From: Ulva prolifera
Lineage: Eukaryota > Chlorophyta > Ulvophyceae > Ulvales > Ulvaceae
Length of the DNA: 64,000 nt
Assembly: GCA_023078555.1 (NCBI GenBank)
Contig: CM041201.1
Span: 4,595,713 to 4,659,712 of the forward strand
Direction of reading: 5' to 3'
Shown here: positions 13,301 through 25,141 of the stretch, one piece after another
How the letters are laid out: each line of letters opens with the position of its first letter
Numbering within the stretch: position 1 is the stretch's first letter
The notes under the pieces: generated by a model
Told to the model about the DNA's origin: nothing
Database searches by the model: none
The model's input: the letters and a program-made list of their open reading frames with translations, nothing else
Translations under genes and position numbers: made by a program

Positions 13301-15278
13301 CACTGGGCCCCATGGCACCACAGCTGAGCTGCGCCCGTGGGCAGCTGATACCACGCTCCAGCATGGATGCAAAGATGTGGAACGTGTAGGTGCAGGGCCT
13401 GCATTGGAGGCCGCGCAGCATCCAGAAACGATTTGTTTGGGATTCTGTGCAAGGTTTCTGGTTTTCCTGCTGAAAACCGTGTGCCAACGCGTACAGAGCT
13501 CCACACCATCCACGCCTCAAGATCGATCTCATGTCTATGACGCATAGGCTTACGCATAACTGATGCATTGGTCAGGCAAGGCTACAAAGAGACGGGCGCA
13601 GCAGGCCGCGTTGCCGCGTCAGCGCATTGGGTTTGTGCAGGTAGCGCGAGCACGGCATCGCGGCTGCACAGCGGCAGCTACCCAGCAACGATTCCAGAAG
13701 CATCAGTGGCAGCTGCAGGGGCTGGGCCTGCAGGCCTGGCACCAGATGGTCCCCCTGGGGCAGCAGACAGTGGAGGGGCCGCATCGCGGCAGCGGCCTAT
13801 GAGCGCAGTCGAGTTGCGGACATCTCCGGATGGGGTGCCAAGCGCCTCACTGCATGGGCGTGCTGGGTGTGGGCCGCGAGCTCAGTCTGCATCGGCAGGT
13901 CTGCCGGGGCGGAGTGCTACATGCAGGGTGCAGGGTGGGCAGTTCAAGCCAGGCGAGGCCACGGCCACGAGGGACGTGCACGAGCCACCTGCGGGTGTCT
14001 CGGTGTGGGCTGGTACAGGTTGCGGCCCCATCGTCACACAGGTACACCCCCAGGCTTGTGGGTCCGCCTGGCTGCATCATCTAGCGTGCAAACAGCACAC
14101 GTGCATTATGCGGAACGTCGATGAGAAACAGAGTACTTCCGAGTTGATCCCTGGCTACTGCGGAAGGGTATATGTGCAATGGCGGACAGTTGAACTGCAC
14201 TGTTGCATGAGAGCCACCTCGCTGATTTATATTACGCGGAGGCGACCCAGATGGGGTGTTCTGCGGATGTGCGTGCCAGAGACCGTGACCTGGTGCAGCA
14301 GTGCCGCAGCAGCTGAGGCTCCGTGATGCTCTGCAGAGGCCGACCAGCGCCTTCAGCAACCCTGAGATGGCTGCTGAGATACAGCGCCTGGAGTGGCGTG
14401 CTGCGCGGCGGGCCTGCGGCGGCCGCAGCGCGCCCGCGGCGGCCCGCACTCAGCCAGGTCCAGCCAGGCTGCAGCATACCAGCGCGGCCCTAGTGGCCCA
14501 GCCCCTCAGCCCACGGTCCGCCAGGGTCAGCTCTAGTGAAGGGCTCACGGCGGTGACATCGTGCGCGAGCGCACCTGTGAGTGCTGGCAGGACGAGGGAC
14601 CACGGCGGCAAGGCACGGCCACACTCCTCGCCATTGCTGACTCAGCGACTCGCTGGATCAGCGGTGGGGCGAGCTGGCGCACATGCTGGCAGGGACAATG
14701 TGCAAGGGGCCCTAATGGCAACCCGCACCACTCCCAATGATTGCAAGGGGGTGACGATGGCAAAGAGCACTCGACAACAAAGCCTCAGGTGTGTGGCCCC
14801 ACTTACCTGGCAGCCAACGTACCCTATCACTCGTGATTCATTATGCTGACACACACGTCTCGGACGCGCTCTGCATAGCACTTTCACCCCTGGACACCTT
14901 CATGTCAAAGACACATGCGTGGCGAGCGAAGCGGAGGCCGAAGTCAGGGTTACCATCTCCTGGGCAGCAGTGCGCCCTGTACGCCGGCCCTGGCTCGCAC
15001 ACCTGCAGCACAGCCCTTCGCAGATACTCTGAGCTGCTCTTCACGAGATGGTGCGGTGCAGTGGGCAGAGGCTGATGTGCGCGCCGGGGGTGGTCAAGCC
15101 CGTGTCTGCGCCTCCCACGGCCGCTGTCGACGCCTTCTATGACCCCTGCTACACGGCGGCCGGCCACCACCGGCGGGCCCAGAGCGTGGCGCTGCCGCGC
15201 AACCTGCATGCACTCCGCGAGCACCACACGCGCTCCAAGGCGATGTCCCTCACGCTGCAAGCGCTGGCGTCCCTCTAG
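10388..15278 (+). CDS. Sperm-tail PG-rich repeat (SHIPPO/STPGR) protein, cilium-type
   Basis: A long multi-exon gene starting MGQFRSLDVLQSRY at the ATG 10388. The first exon ends near 10664, and the last exon begins near 15048 and stops at 15278. STPGR motifs are spread along it: TPGPAAYQP near 11790, GVGPGAYET near 12465, and LLPGPGAYDT near 12606, with degenerate copies near 13700. An acidic DDDGDDDDEEGGG run lies near 12965, and RPQSGRPQSGRPSSRG repeats near 13130. STPGR proteins bind microtubules; the well-studied ones sit on or inside axonemal doublets or in sperm tails. Composition is Ala, Gly, Arg and Pro rich with little predicted globular fold. The family call rests on the PG-x-Y motifs only, and exon borders between them are not resolved. 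Presence of the gene suggests the organism, or its ancestor, builds cilia. Confidence 0.6.
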
Positions 15279-16588
15279 CCTGTTGGCACCGCCAAGGTGC
15301 GGGTTGAGGATGACAGCGCTGCTGATGTGCCAGAAAGCATTATCTGGGGTGGAGTTTTGGTTTGCGAAACAATAGCTTGGGGCGACATCCACGGACTGCA
15401 TGGTGTTGTAAAGTCAGTTGTGAGATAACAACAGCGAGCTTCCACATGCATGGGACACGGACCTGACCAGACGATCTGGCCTCAGGTGAGTAATAGCCAA
15501 AGCTCTGAGCAGAAAAGACAGCTCTCAGACATCCATGTGGCCCGGACCTGACCGGCTTTAAGGTCAGTCTGGGACTATCATGACAGGGGCAAGTGACAGT
15601 TCGTACGAGCCTGGATGTACACTGTGTGACCTACATGCACCAGACACATGAGAGTGTCTGTCCATGCCAGGCGCTGACTCAAGTCGAGCCACATTTTCTG
15701 GCACTAGGTGGTTATGGCTCAACCTCCCTGAATCAACCGCATAACCAGAGAAGTATAAGGCATTGCCTGCGAGTACACCCAAAGCTGGGTAGGGCACTGC
15801 TGTAACTTTCACGATGACTCCACGACTCTTGTCTTACACCCCGAATCTCTGATGATGAAACAGGCAAATACCATGGTACACGGCCATCTCACACTGCCAG
15901 ACACTCGTATGGCATACCTAGCTGGTAGGCCTGAAGGTGATTGCCCATCCTGGGTCCTTCAAGGTTTGACAGGTCCTCGCAATTACATGGCCATCGACAG
16001 TATCATTTCACCTCATTTGTAAAGTATAGAAAAATTGTAAGCGCAACACACGACATGCACACATACAACGGAGACTGTTTTGACGTTGACCTCTATTTCT
16101 TGCTCAAAGCTACACTCAGGTGCCGCGATGCATTGCCCCGACGGAAGCTTTTCTCAGTGCCAAAGGAAACCACACTACTCGCCAAGATTGAGGTGTATGT
16201 AAAAAAAATGCAAAGCCGGGCTTGCACAAGGTCCGTGCATCAAATGGCCTGAATACGATGCCACGTGCGGGCATGCAGGATTAGATTCTCATGTCCTGCC
16301 ATTACACATCACATTCAGGTTTCTGAAAGTTCAGTACATCAGCATCGGCAGAACAGCGAAGTCAGAGTGTTCTTCGCCACATGCACACGCCTTTACACAG
16401 ATGTACTGTTAAACTGCTTTTCACCAGTATATGAGCACGCACGCACAGTGCGTTTGGTCATGCACCGAGCTGTGAACAGGTCGCCAGCTGCACACTACCT
16501 GAGAGACATAGTTAAATTTCAATCACAAGCCTGACTACGGAGCATGTGTGATCGTCATTAATATGACTAACATACGTGACATGCTCTG
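15279..16588. other. Convergent intergenic region, no gene seen
   Basis: The plus-strand PG-rich gene ends at 15278 and the minus-strand HECT gene ends at 16589. The 1.3 kb between them is lower in GC than either gene. The longest frame (15941-16252, +) has no recognisable domain and unsuited composition. Probably two 3' UTRs and spacer. Confidence 0.45.
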
Positions 16589-19500
16589 TCACATCAATCC
16601 AAAGCCATGATCGTTCTCGATTGCCTTGTGAAGCCTGTCTGCAAGCCATTCTTTGGTCTCGTACTGAGGCAGGAGCAGAATGTTGAAACACACGTGCGCC
16701 GTGGGGAGACGCATCGAATGTCCTCCATTCTTCATGATCTTGAAGCGCGGGTTCAGCAGCCCCAGCCCGCCCACCGGCGCCCGATCCGTGCCAGTCACAA
16801 ACTGCAGAAACTGCCGCTTCTGTTTCTCGTCAAAGCTCCCCAGCACCTCCCACAGCCACTTGACAACATCGCTCTCTACAGTCAGCCCCCCCTCGTACAC
16901 GGCAGAGCGCTTCAGGTCATCCAGGGCCAGCATCTGTGTGCCACACACGACCTCCTCCAGCTCATGCGGACATGAGCGGAACATCGCCATCAGCTTGCGA
17001 TCACACACTCGTGAGAATCCCCGCTCAAAGGCCTCAAACTGCGGAGCGACACGCTCCACCAACAGAAACTGGACATACTTTTCGACAAATACTCTGCGAT
17101 TTGCGCCGGTGACAGGGATGCTGTCAGCATCTAGCACAAGGTCGTGAGTTACCGTCTCGAAGTCCATCTCATGTGATACCTGCAGCAGTGAGAACGGGAT
17201 TAGGCGACATGCTCATCACGAAGGGCGTCTTGGTGAGACAACCAGCAGCCATGTGGGCCCAGAAGGCCGCAAGCTGCTGCAGATCAAGTCATTGCTGCAG
17301 GCCAGCAGGGGCTGGATGTTCCATCTGTTGCCCTGAACGGAAGCACAACAGGGGAGCGTGCCTGGAAGGTGAGGCCCATGTCCTCCTCCACAAGTTCTGC
17401 ATCGTAAGCTAGGAGGTGCTTCAGGCTGTTGTACACACCAGAATGCATCTCCTGCAAGTCGTCGAGCTCCAACGGCGATCCCAGCAGCTTCTTGTACAGC
17501 GCCCGAGCTAGAGACAGGCTCAAGATGTGGCCATTGTGAATGGCAAGCCCCACGATGATGCCTGCATGTCCACAGGCGGATGAGGGCCCACAGGGCACGC
17601 ACAGAATGAATCACAACTGACAGTTAAGATGCATGTGGCCCGCAGGCTGACCTGGCCAAACCTGCTGCAGGGCCGCACCAATGAGTTCAAACTCGTCCAG
17701 CATCTGGTGCACACGGGATGGCCGGATCCAGAAGGCATGTGTGTCCGGGTCGCAGGTGAAGAGGCCATAGCGGCTGTCCATAAGCTGTTTAATGATCAGC
17801 TGGAAGAACTCCCTTGATATCCCGCCCTCATCGATGCCCTGCTCGTCCACAAACGTGACCTGCACATCCACATGCATGCTCACAGAGGTCTCCTGCGTCT
17901 CGCGACAGCTGCCTGCCGGAAAAGCCAGGCCATCTGCGGATCGGAGCTGGCGCGCAACTTCCCACAAGCGCATCTTCTGGATTCACTGAGACACAAGACA
18001 CCAATGAAACAAATTGACAGCGTGCAGAAATGCACAAGCGTGAGTATCACGTGACAGGTGGGGAGCTATAGCAAGCCGGGTATGTGGCCGCAGGCGCGCA
18101 CCCGCAGCGGCCGTCTCAGCGCCTGCTTCTGGCCGGTGCCTGACGGCAGGTACGCCTGGATCTGGGACAGCGTGTCCTGCAGCAGGTGCGGCCCCCGGCG
18201 CACCTTGAGCTGCAGGTGCGGCGCTGCCGCCGGCATGCCCCCCAGCACCCCCCGCAGCAGCCCCGCCCGGTTCCCCCCAAGCCCGAGCCCCCCGCCGCCC
18301 ATCGACAGCATCGATGCTGCCATGCCCTCCCGCATCTCAGCGGCAGCGTGGCACCGCAGCAGGCGTGCTTTCGCCGCGGGGCCGTAGAGGAACGGGTACC
18401 GGGCAAAGGAGAAGAGCTCCGGGTGGCGGCTGCGGAGCCAGTCCTGCTGAAGGTCGAAGTCCTGCGAGTTGATGACGTCGTTGTGGAAGGTCTCGGAGGG
18501 CGCCGGAGCGGCCGAGGTGAAGTTGGCGGCGTGCAGAGCGGCGAGGGCGTGCACGGCGGCGACGCTCGGCGCGTCGAGGGCACTACGGGAGTACAGCCGC
18601 AGCGTGAGGAACTGCTGGAAGGCAAAGGCAGCGGCTGTGCGGGCGGACTGGGGGCACCGCCGGAATGCTGCGCGCAGAGGAGGGGAGGCCCTCTCGCGCT
18701 CAGAGGCAAAGATGGCCAGCAGGGGCTCGACTAACGAGTCCTGGTTGGACACCTGCACACCACTCTGGAGTGGAATGCGGTACACGCGTAGTACAGCTGT
18801 GATTCTGGAGGCCTGAGAGCAGTGCAGTGCAGTGATGGAGTGAGGGGTTGAGTTTGTCTGGCTTCACACTGGAAAGTCTGGTTGTGCTACAGGTACCCGC
18901 CCGATTAAAATACAACATGAGGCGCTTCTTAGATGGGTTGTATCAATTGTCAGACAGCAGCGCCAGGCTGGCGAGCATTGCCAGAGAGGGGAAAACATGT
19001 GTGATGAAAACACGTTGGAAGGCCCGACCTCTTGAGCAGCAGGTAGAAGGGAAAGTGCGGCTAGAGTATATGCTGTCGCCCCATCAGACATCGACTTGGC
19101 CTCCTGTGGCAGCTTTGCTTTGACAAGAATGGTGACTTGCTTGGTAACAAGTCTCAGCGTTTCAGCGTCAGCGACTGTGCAAAACAGGACGAAGTCCTTG
19201 TGCATCTGCCCCAGATCTATGGGGGATTGCGATGCTGAGAGTGTTGCTTCTTCCGACTCATCAGCCTGCAACATAATTTTCAGGTGAGCCATCTGAGAGC
19301 GCTGCAAGCAATGCTCATATGACAGCTCACTCCAACTTGCACTCTCAAAGCCCTGTCTTGCAGAGGCTGCGAAGGGGCACCACACTACCCAGGTATGACG
19401 GGATATTGTCTGCGTGAAGATCACTACGATGTCCTGCATGAGCCTGTACACACATGTAGCAGCTGTGTGCTAAGTCACACCACACCTGGGATCTGTGACA

Positions 19501-20180
19501 GTGAAATGCCATCGACACGTAAAGCTGATTCCCGCTGGCAACAAGATCCTGGAAAAGGTGCCTGAGCTCTTGTTGGTCCGCCTCATTACTATTATTGCAA
19601 ATATGTCGCAGTCGCTGGATGTCCACTGGCTTTATAGCCCCGGCTGTCCACTGAAGGGCGAGCGAGGCACACTCGCTTGACGGTAAATGAGTTGACTTCA
19701 AAAGGTCAAGATGCCTGCGTCAACATTCGACAATCGGCAAGCAGCGGCGTCGTTCGCATGAGGATGTTCTCGAAACACGGCTTCAATGCGCAGCGAGCGC
19801 TTGTATGTCGGGCTAGCCGGTGTACAGCCCATTTATTGTGATAAAGAACTTGCATAGACGCATGAATTCCCAGTCGAAGTTGGGCGTGAGCTTGAGACCA
19901 GACCAGATGTTTTGTTGGCGTGTACATCTGGGTCCACGTCGGGTCGTCCTGCTCGAAGTGCTTACGGCACGGCAATTGCAACAGCAGTACAAACACACAC
20001 ATAGCTCAGCAGGGTTTTCACGGCTGCGCAAATGATGCCAAAGTCACTCGGAATGCACCTTCGAAGAGAGCACTCGAAGTCCTCGCACGAGCTCGTGCCA
20101 TTAACAGCTTCGACTTGATCTGAACATGTTGTACCACGGCGACGACGCAACAGAGCCGAAATTGCACGCTTGAGCACCAT
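16589..20180 (-). CDS. HECT-domain E3 ubiquitin ligase (UBE3A/HECTD2 type)
   Basis: Multi-exon gene read from the ATG at 20180 down to 16589. Best-defined exons are 18812-18102, 17976-17679, 17561-17362 and 17179-16589, all joining in correct phase. The 18812-18102 exon holds the pre-HECT segment (FSFARYPFLYGPAAKARLL). The N-lobe contains VTFVDEQGIDEGGISREFFQ, and GIIVGLAIHNGHI spans a splice site. The C-lobe ends with FVTGTDRAPVGGLG and LPTAHVCFNILLLPQY, where C is the catalytic cysteine; the C-terminus is GFGLM. Upstream exons near 19690-19490 and 19285-19070 encode helical sequence typical of the N-terminal region. The family forms a thioester with ubiquitin before passing it to substrate. 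The intron 17361-17180 uses a GC donor. The first exon and the 19.7-20.1 kb exons are less certain; no AZUL zinc finger is visible. Confidence 0.85.
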
Positions 20181-20616
20181 GTCTCACTAACTGTTTTGGT
20201 CTATGATTATATGCAGTACAAGATCTGGATCATGCTTGCTCACTTACGAAACAGAGTTTTCTACTGCGTTTCTGCGCAGAGTTCCCGCGCCTGTTGCGAG
20301 ACAGACGAGCGAGAAGTTACATATTTAACTTGCCGGTCTCATATCGACCAACGACACCTGGCAAAGGACTGTTCAAGGCCCAGGCCTCATGAGGCGTTCG
20401 CGGCGCTTCGTCAGCTGCAACAGACACCCACGCCATGGCGCTGGTGACCAACACGTTGTGGTTCAAGCGTTGGCCGCGGACGGCGGGCAGTGCTGACCAC
20501 ACTTCACAGTGTCATTGTAAGTGCGTGTGCAGCCGGGGAAAGTACTGCTTATCGTGCTCCTCGAAGGAATCGCTGATCCAGGACGTGCGTCGCGGGACAG
20601 TGATTCAGTCCGTACC
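20181..20616. promoter_or_regulatory. Divergent intergenic region between HECT ligase (-) and EF-hand gene (+)
   Basis: 436 bp between two head-to-head start codons, expected to carry both promoters and 5' UTRs. No defensible core-promoter motif was found. Confidence 0.45.
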
Positions 20617-21381
20617 ATGGCGTTCTTTGGCACAACCTGTCTTGGAGATTATCAGAGTTTGCTCAAATCACAGACAACATCGCATGCAAACGCTTTCTGT
20701 GGAATTAGCGAGGAAGCATACGAGAACGCTTTTGACGAGTTCGTGCTGGGAGCCAGCACTCAGTCCAATCTCGAGGCTCGCTCACTTAAGGTTGACGGCC
20801 AGCACTGCATTCTCAGAGAAAACCTGATCGGAGTCTTGAAACATGTTCTGGGGCGCCGTGCCACAAAGCAAGAATTTGACACCTTCTTCAAGCATTTCGA
20901 TTTCGACTCTGACTGCGTCATGTCAAGACAGGAGTTTCGCAGAGCGTATTCTAGCCTGATGCATTTCGCGGCCATAGATGAAGAGCAACGTGAGTGGTAT
21001 TCGTATAGTCTCAAACACACAGACTGGCTGCGGCACAAACGCTTGCGCTGCAGTCCACAGGAAACTCTGACAAGTGAATTGACGGAATCGCAGAGGGTTG
21101 GGTGTGCTTCTGGAATAGTGTTGCACACGAAACATTTGCTGCATGATGCACAAACGAGAGTGTCAGGTCTCGTTGTGGCTGCTGTCTCACTGGTGCTTGA
21201 TCCATATTGGAGGTTGTTGCATGTCGGGACAGCCCATTGCCCCACAGCATCGTGATCACAACAACAGCACAATGACCTAGCGTCGTTCGGTCCGCTGCGC
21301 TGTCCGGCATTTTTGCAATGACTCAAGCACGATCTTCAGTCCGTCTGCACAGTACTGGATGAATTTGCAAATGGCATGCTG
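20617..21381 (+). CDS. EF-hand calcium-binding protein (3' end unresolved)
   Basis: The ATG at 20617 starts MAFFGTTCLGDYQSLLK. Exon 1 runs to 20989 with a GTGAGT donor. It contains an EF-hand-like helix-loop-helix: FFKHFDFDSDCVMSRQEF, with D-x-D-x-D-x-V-x-x-x-x-F spacing. This loop has Gln-Glu near the -Z position, so calcium binding is plausible. An upstream helix-rich stretch could be a degenerate first hand. A second exon (21353-21381) joins in phase and reads LLDEFANGML. Further exons probably lie between 21600 and 21900 but I could not fix them. A 20-25 bp imperfect duplication (GAATTTGCAAATGGCATGCTG and a near copy) sits at the exon 2 donor. No specific ortholog recognised. Confidence 0.55.
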
Positions 21382-22041
21382 GGTGAGTTTGCAGATGGCA
21401 TGCTGCCAAGCCTCTACCGCCCAAGACTGACTACCGGCCGGCTGGCAGCACAGATGTCACACAGCGGGAAGGAAGGTCATTGGTTGACTATTATGGCCAA
21501 TACACATTGATCGGTCTACAAAGATGACATAGTAAAAAATGTATGGCTGACATCAATTCTGTGCTAGAAGTGGGTTGAACAGTAGTCACCAACAGCTGCA
21601 GGCTGGAGCTTCTTGATCGCGGATCGCGATGGGTGCACAGCTGCTACAGGCACCCGTAAACAGTGCAGTTCATGGTGTATGCCATTAAAATTTCAGGGAA
21701 GCACAATTTGGGACGGTACCGTGCAGGTAACGCTGCATACTAGACATCGGTCGGTTTTCCTCAGCCTGGCAATGCGTGACCCTTGCATGCGGTGTGCACG
21801 TGAACGGCGCGCGCAACACTGCGCTTCGAACGCGCGGTTGTCGCTGAATTTGTGACAAAACATTTGGATTTCAGCTGTACATGATGCGTCGCGATCTGGG
21901 ATTCGTTTGGACGGATTTGTGTTTGCTAGTTGCCGTTCGTGCTTGATCCTACTAGTACACGTCGACACTGCAGCACTGCCCGCTGAGATAGTGGTAGAGC
22001 CTCTCTAACTCAAGTAGCTCACGAATAATCTTCAGGATAAT
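21382..22041. other. Probable remaining exons/3' UTR of EF-hand gene and promoter of next gene
   Basis: Contains candidate splice signals (acceptors near 21600 and 21652) and short in-phase frames, but no exon I can defend. The right part should hold the promoter of the UVR/TPR gene. Confidence 0.3.
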
Positions 22042-24080
22042 ATGGTTAGCTGTACTGGTCAGTCGTTCGGTGCCTCGTTTTCCGGAGCAAGCAGATGTCG
22101 GTGTCATCGTGCCAGCGTCGCTGTGAGATGCGACTTTTCAGACAACTTGATGCGCGTGAACAAATGGCAGACTGGCCAGAGCTTACAAGCACAGCTAGAA
22201 GACGCTGTGTCAAGGCAAGATTTCAATCTAGCTGCAGGCCTGCGCGATTCGTTGGCAGCGCTTGAACTGTCACCAATGCAGCAGCTTGAGCTGCACCATG
22301 CAACACAGCTAAGAAACGGCAGCTACCATGAGAAACTGACGAGCCTACGCACCCTGGGACAACTGTGCCCAAGTGATGAGACGCTGACCTTGATTCTGGG
22401 GACATTGCATGACGAACGTTTAGCGGTACGTCAGATGCAATTATGAAAAACACGGTCGACTCTGACACATTCATGGCGGACTTGATGATAATGGGCTATT
22501 CACAGGAACTGTGCAAAGTTTGAAAATTCTGTCATGTGTGTGAGAGACTGAGCACAGGCGATGTCGCTTGCCTGACGTGTGCCATTTGGTGGTGCATTGG
22601 GAATGGCCACCATTGTGGATTGGATATGTCAGTCCAACGAATGATTTCTCTACAGGTCGCGGCAGAAGATGCAATTCAAGCTATCTGGCTGAGGCATCCA
22701 ACCAGCATCACAGTCAACCAGCTCATGGAAGATGGGATGACGGAGCTCAACACCAAAGGGGCAACACCCGAGGTGCGCCGAGTGCTACGATACATAAGAC
22801 ACTGATTTGATCTTGTCAGATAGCTTCCATTGGCTTTGCCGGTGTCCGCAACATAGCAAGCTGTGGAGAATGGCACATGCAGCATGCATTGCTTTAATGC
22901 TCAGCAGATGCAGGCGCAGAGGATGTTCGAAGATGCGACAGCTCAAGATCCTGAATATGCAGAAGCGTGGAATAAACTGGCGGTTGTGCTGTATCTGAAG
23001 AACGAGTGCGATTCGTCTAGAACAACCGATGCACAATGATGCATGTTTCAACGACAACTGAATCACCAAAAAGACGGGATGCATTATTTCGCTAGATGCA
23101 CCTATGAAAGCTGCGACAAGCTGAATGTATGGCTGGCTCACCAGTCAAGCAGCCACTCGAGAATGGTCAAGCGGCTTGCCCCCACACACTACACCGTAGC
23201 CATTCTCATGGCAGGCACACGAATCTGCTATGCTATGGAACGTGCAAACAGGATCAAGTGGCGCAACAGTTGTGTGTCATGGTTGGCTGCACATAGAAGA
23301 GTAGATGTTGGATGTTGTTCAGGTGTTTCTGTGGCCCATGCATTCTGATGTCCACGTCAGCTGAGTTCACCACTGCCCCAAGCCACGAGCCAGCTGTGCC
23401 AGGAACACCACCATGCTTGAGAACCACAATTCCTCTGCAATTGTGAGCCTCTTCAAGGATCCCAGAAAGACCGAATTGTCCCCCATATGGCCATTATGTC
23501 TGCAGCAGTAGTCACCTCAAGCCTGTGGTGTCGCAGCACATCCCTGTTTAGTCATCAGCATGGTGAGCTATTCGATGGACCCTGCGCTTGGTTCATGAGA
23601 ACGATGGCGTCCCGCCTGTACCGGTTCTGCCACTTCTGCCTGTTCGGCCTTCAGCTTCCCAGTACCAGCGCTGAATCCAGTTCCGACTGGCATGCTGAGC
23701 ATACCGCTGAGCGTACCACCGTACCACCGACAGAGCATCATGCTCCCGCCACGGCCTTGCTGCCCAGCCAGGTGTTTTTTGGCGTCCCCTTCAAGCCCAC
23801 ATATGGGGTCGCAGCGCTCAATCACACACACCCACTCTGCTACCCTCGCCCACGCTGAGAGGGGCACATTCTGTGCAGGGTCCTCGAGTCCATCGCCGCG
23901 TGTGAGCGCGTGCTGCAGCTCAACCCTCGCCACTACCTTGCCCTCTCAGGCAAGGGCATGTGCCACGCGAAGCTCGGACAGCAGGGCTGCGCCGCGGACA
24001 GCTGGCGCGCCGCCCTCAAGATCAACCCCTTCCTGCCGCAGCTGCGCCGATTCCTGGCTGAGATCGACAGCAGCGCGTGA
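22042..24080 (+). CDS. UVR-motif and TPR-domain protein, probably plastid-targeted
   Basis: Four exons join in phase: 22042-22425, 22656-22772, 22908-23005 and 23879-24080 (TGA). The N-terminus (MVSCTGQSFGASFSGASRC) is Ser/Cys/Arg-rich and acid-poor, like a chloroplast transit peptide. Residues about 50-75 form a UVR motif (LQAQLEDAVSRQDFNLAAGLRDSL), a helical hairpin known from UvrB/UvrC and plastid Clp-associated proteins. Exons 3 and 4 encode tetratricopeptide repeats: MFEDATAQDPEYAEAWNKL, then CERVLQLNPRHYLALSGKG and a final WRAALKINPFLPQL. The same domain order occurs in plant and cyanobacterial TPR proteins of unknown function. Intron 3 is 873 bp, long for this gene; the others are 135-230 bp. 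Predicted protein about 266 aa. Confidence 0.7.
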
Positions 24081-25141
24081 TGAGCCCTGCTGTTTGCTGT
24101 ATAACAAATGGAATGCGAGGACGCGGGTGTGCCCGCCCAGCCATGGCGCCGGGTGCACGTGTGTATTACCTGGGCGTACCTGCGGGTGTCTGGGTAGTGC
24201 ACGAGCACAGCACCGTTTTAGGATGAGCGTAGTACCCGAGGCAACAGTATGTGACCATGTCTGCGATATCAGTATGTTTGGGCTTCCAGCAGGGCCCCAG
24301 CAGTACGTTTGCAGCATCGTGTGATCTGTATCGGTCGTGTGAGCTAGGGAGCTGTGAGCCCCAGGCTTTCAACTTGGAAGTTTCATTTGTCCTGGTCCAA
24401 CAGCGCAAGGCTGTCAGTATCATCGATCACGAGCCAGTGATGACATGTGTACTTACGCCCGTGTAGCATGCATGCGTGGGACCATGCAGCATGGTGGCAG
24501 TGGCATGGTGTGGTGTAGTGTGTGGTGTGCGTAGCACTTTCTGAGGCTGAGGACAGAGAGGGCGCCCGTCCCAGGTCACCAACTGTTTGTAAATGTACCA
24601 AATTTTTGCTACTCGCCAAACTAATGTACTGTGAATTGGCAGTATGTGCCAGGACGATCGCCCACCTCGCTGGCAACACCAAAGGACTCGCAACTGGCTG
24701 CCCGGCTCTGTCCTGCATCCGGTGTACCCACGGCCACTCGCGCTCTTGTTGGGCTGACTGCGCGCGTGTATCAAAGACTGGATGACACGGGCTTTCGTTG
24801 CCAGCACCACTGATTTCGACCAAGTCGCTCGTGTCTGCACACCAACTGTGCAAATACGTTTGTTAGCCATGGTCTAACAAGGCGCAGACAGCATGGAGCG
24901 TACGAACAGCTGCTCCTTGTTGCAAGGCATGCAACCTTCGCACTCCATGGTCGCAACTGTGGCCGGCATTTGCATTGTGCGAAGCAGCCGGTAGGCGCTG
25001 TTTCATTCAAGAACAAGGGTCGGAGTGGGCACAGCATCCGGCCACAGCCCTGCAGAACAAGGCCCCATCTGTAGACTGCAGTAACGGTGTCACTAGGTAT
25101 TCCATATGCTTGGCTTGTGCTACATGCATGTGCGTACGTAT
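24081..25141. other. Intergenic region, no gene seen
   Basis: Spacer and 3' UTR between the UVR/TPR gene and the repeat cluster. Open frames on both strands near 24380-24870 lack starts, splice support or motifs. Confidence 0.4.

Noticed and set aside
15941-16252. 103-codon plus-strand ORF in the spacer before the HECT gene
   Set aside because: No motif, no upstream promoter or splice context, composition unlike the other genes.
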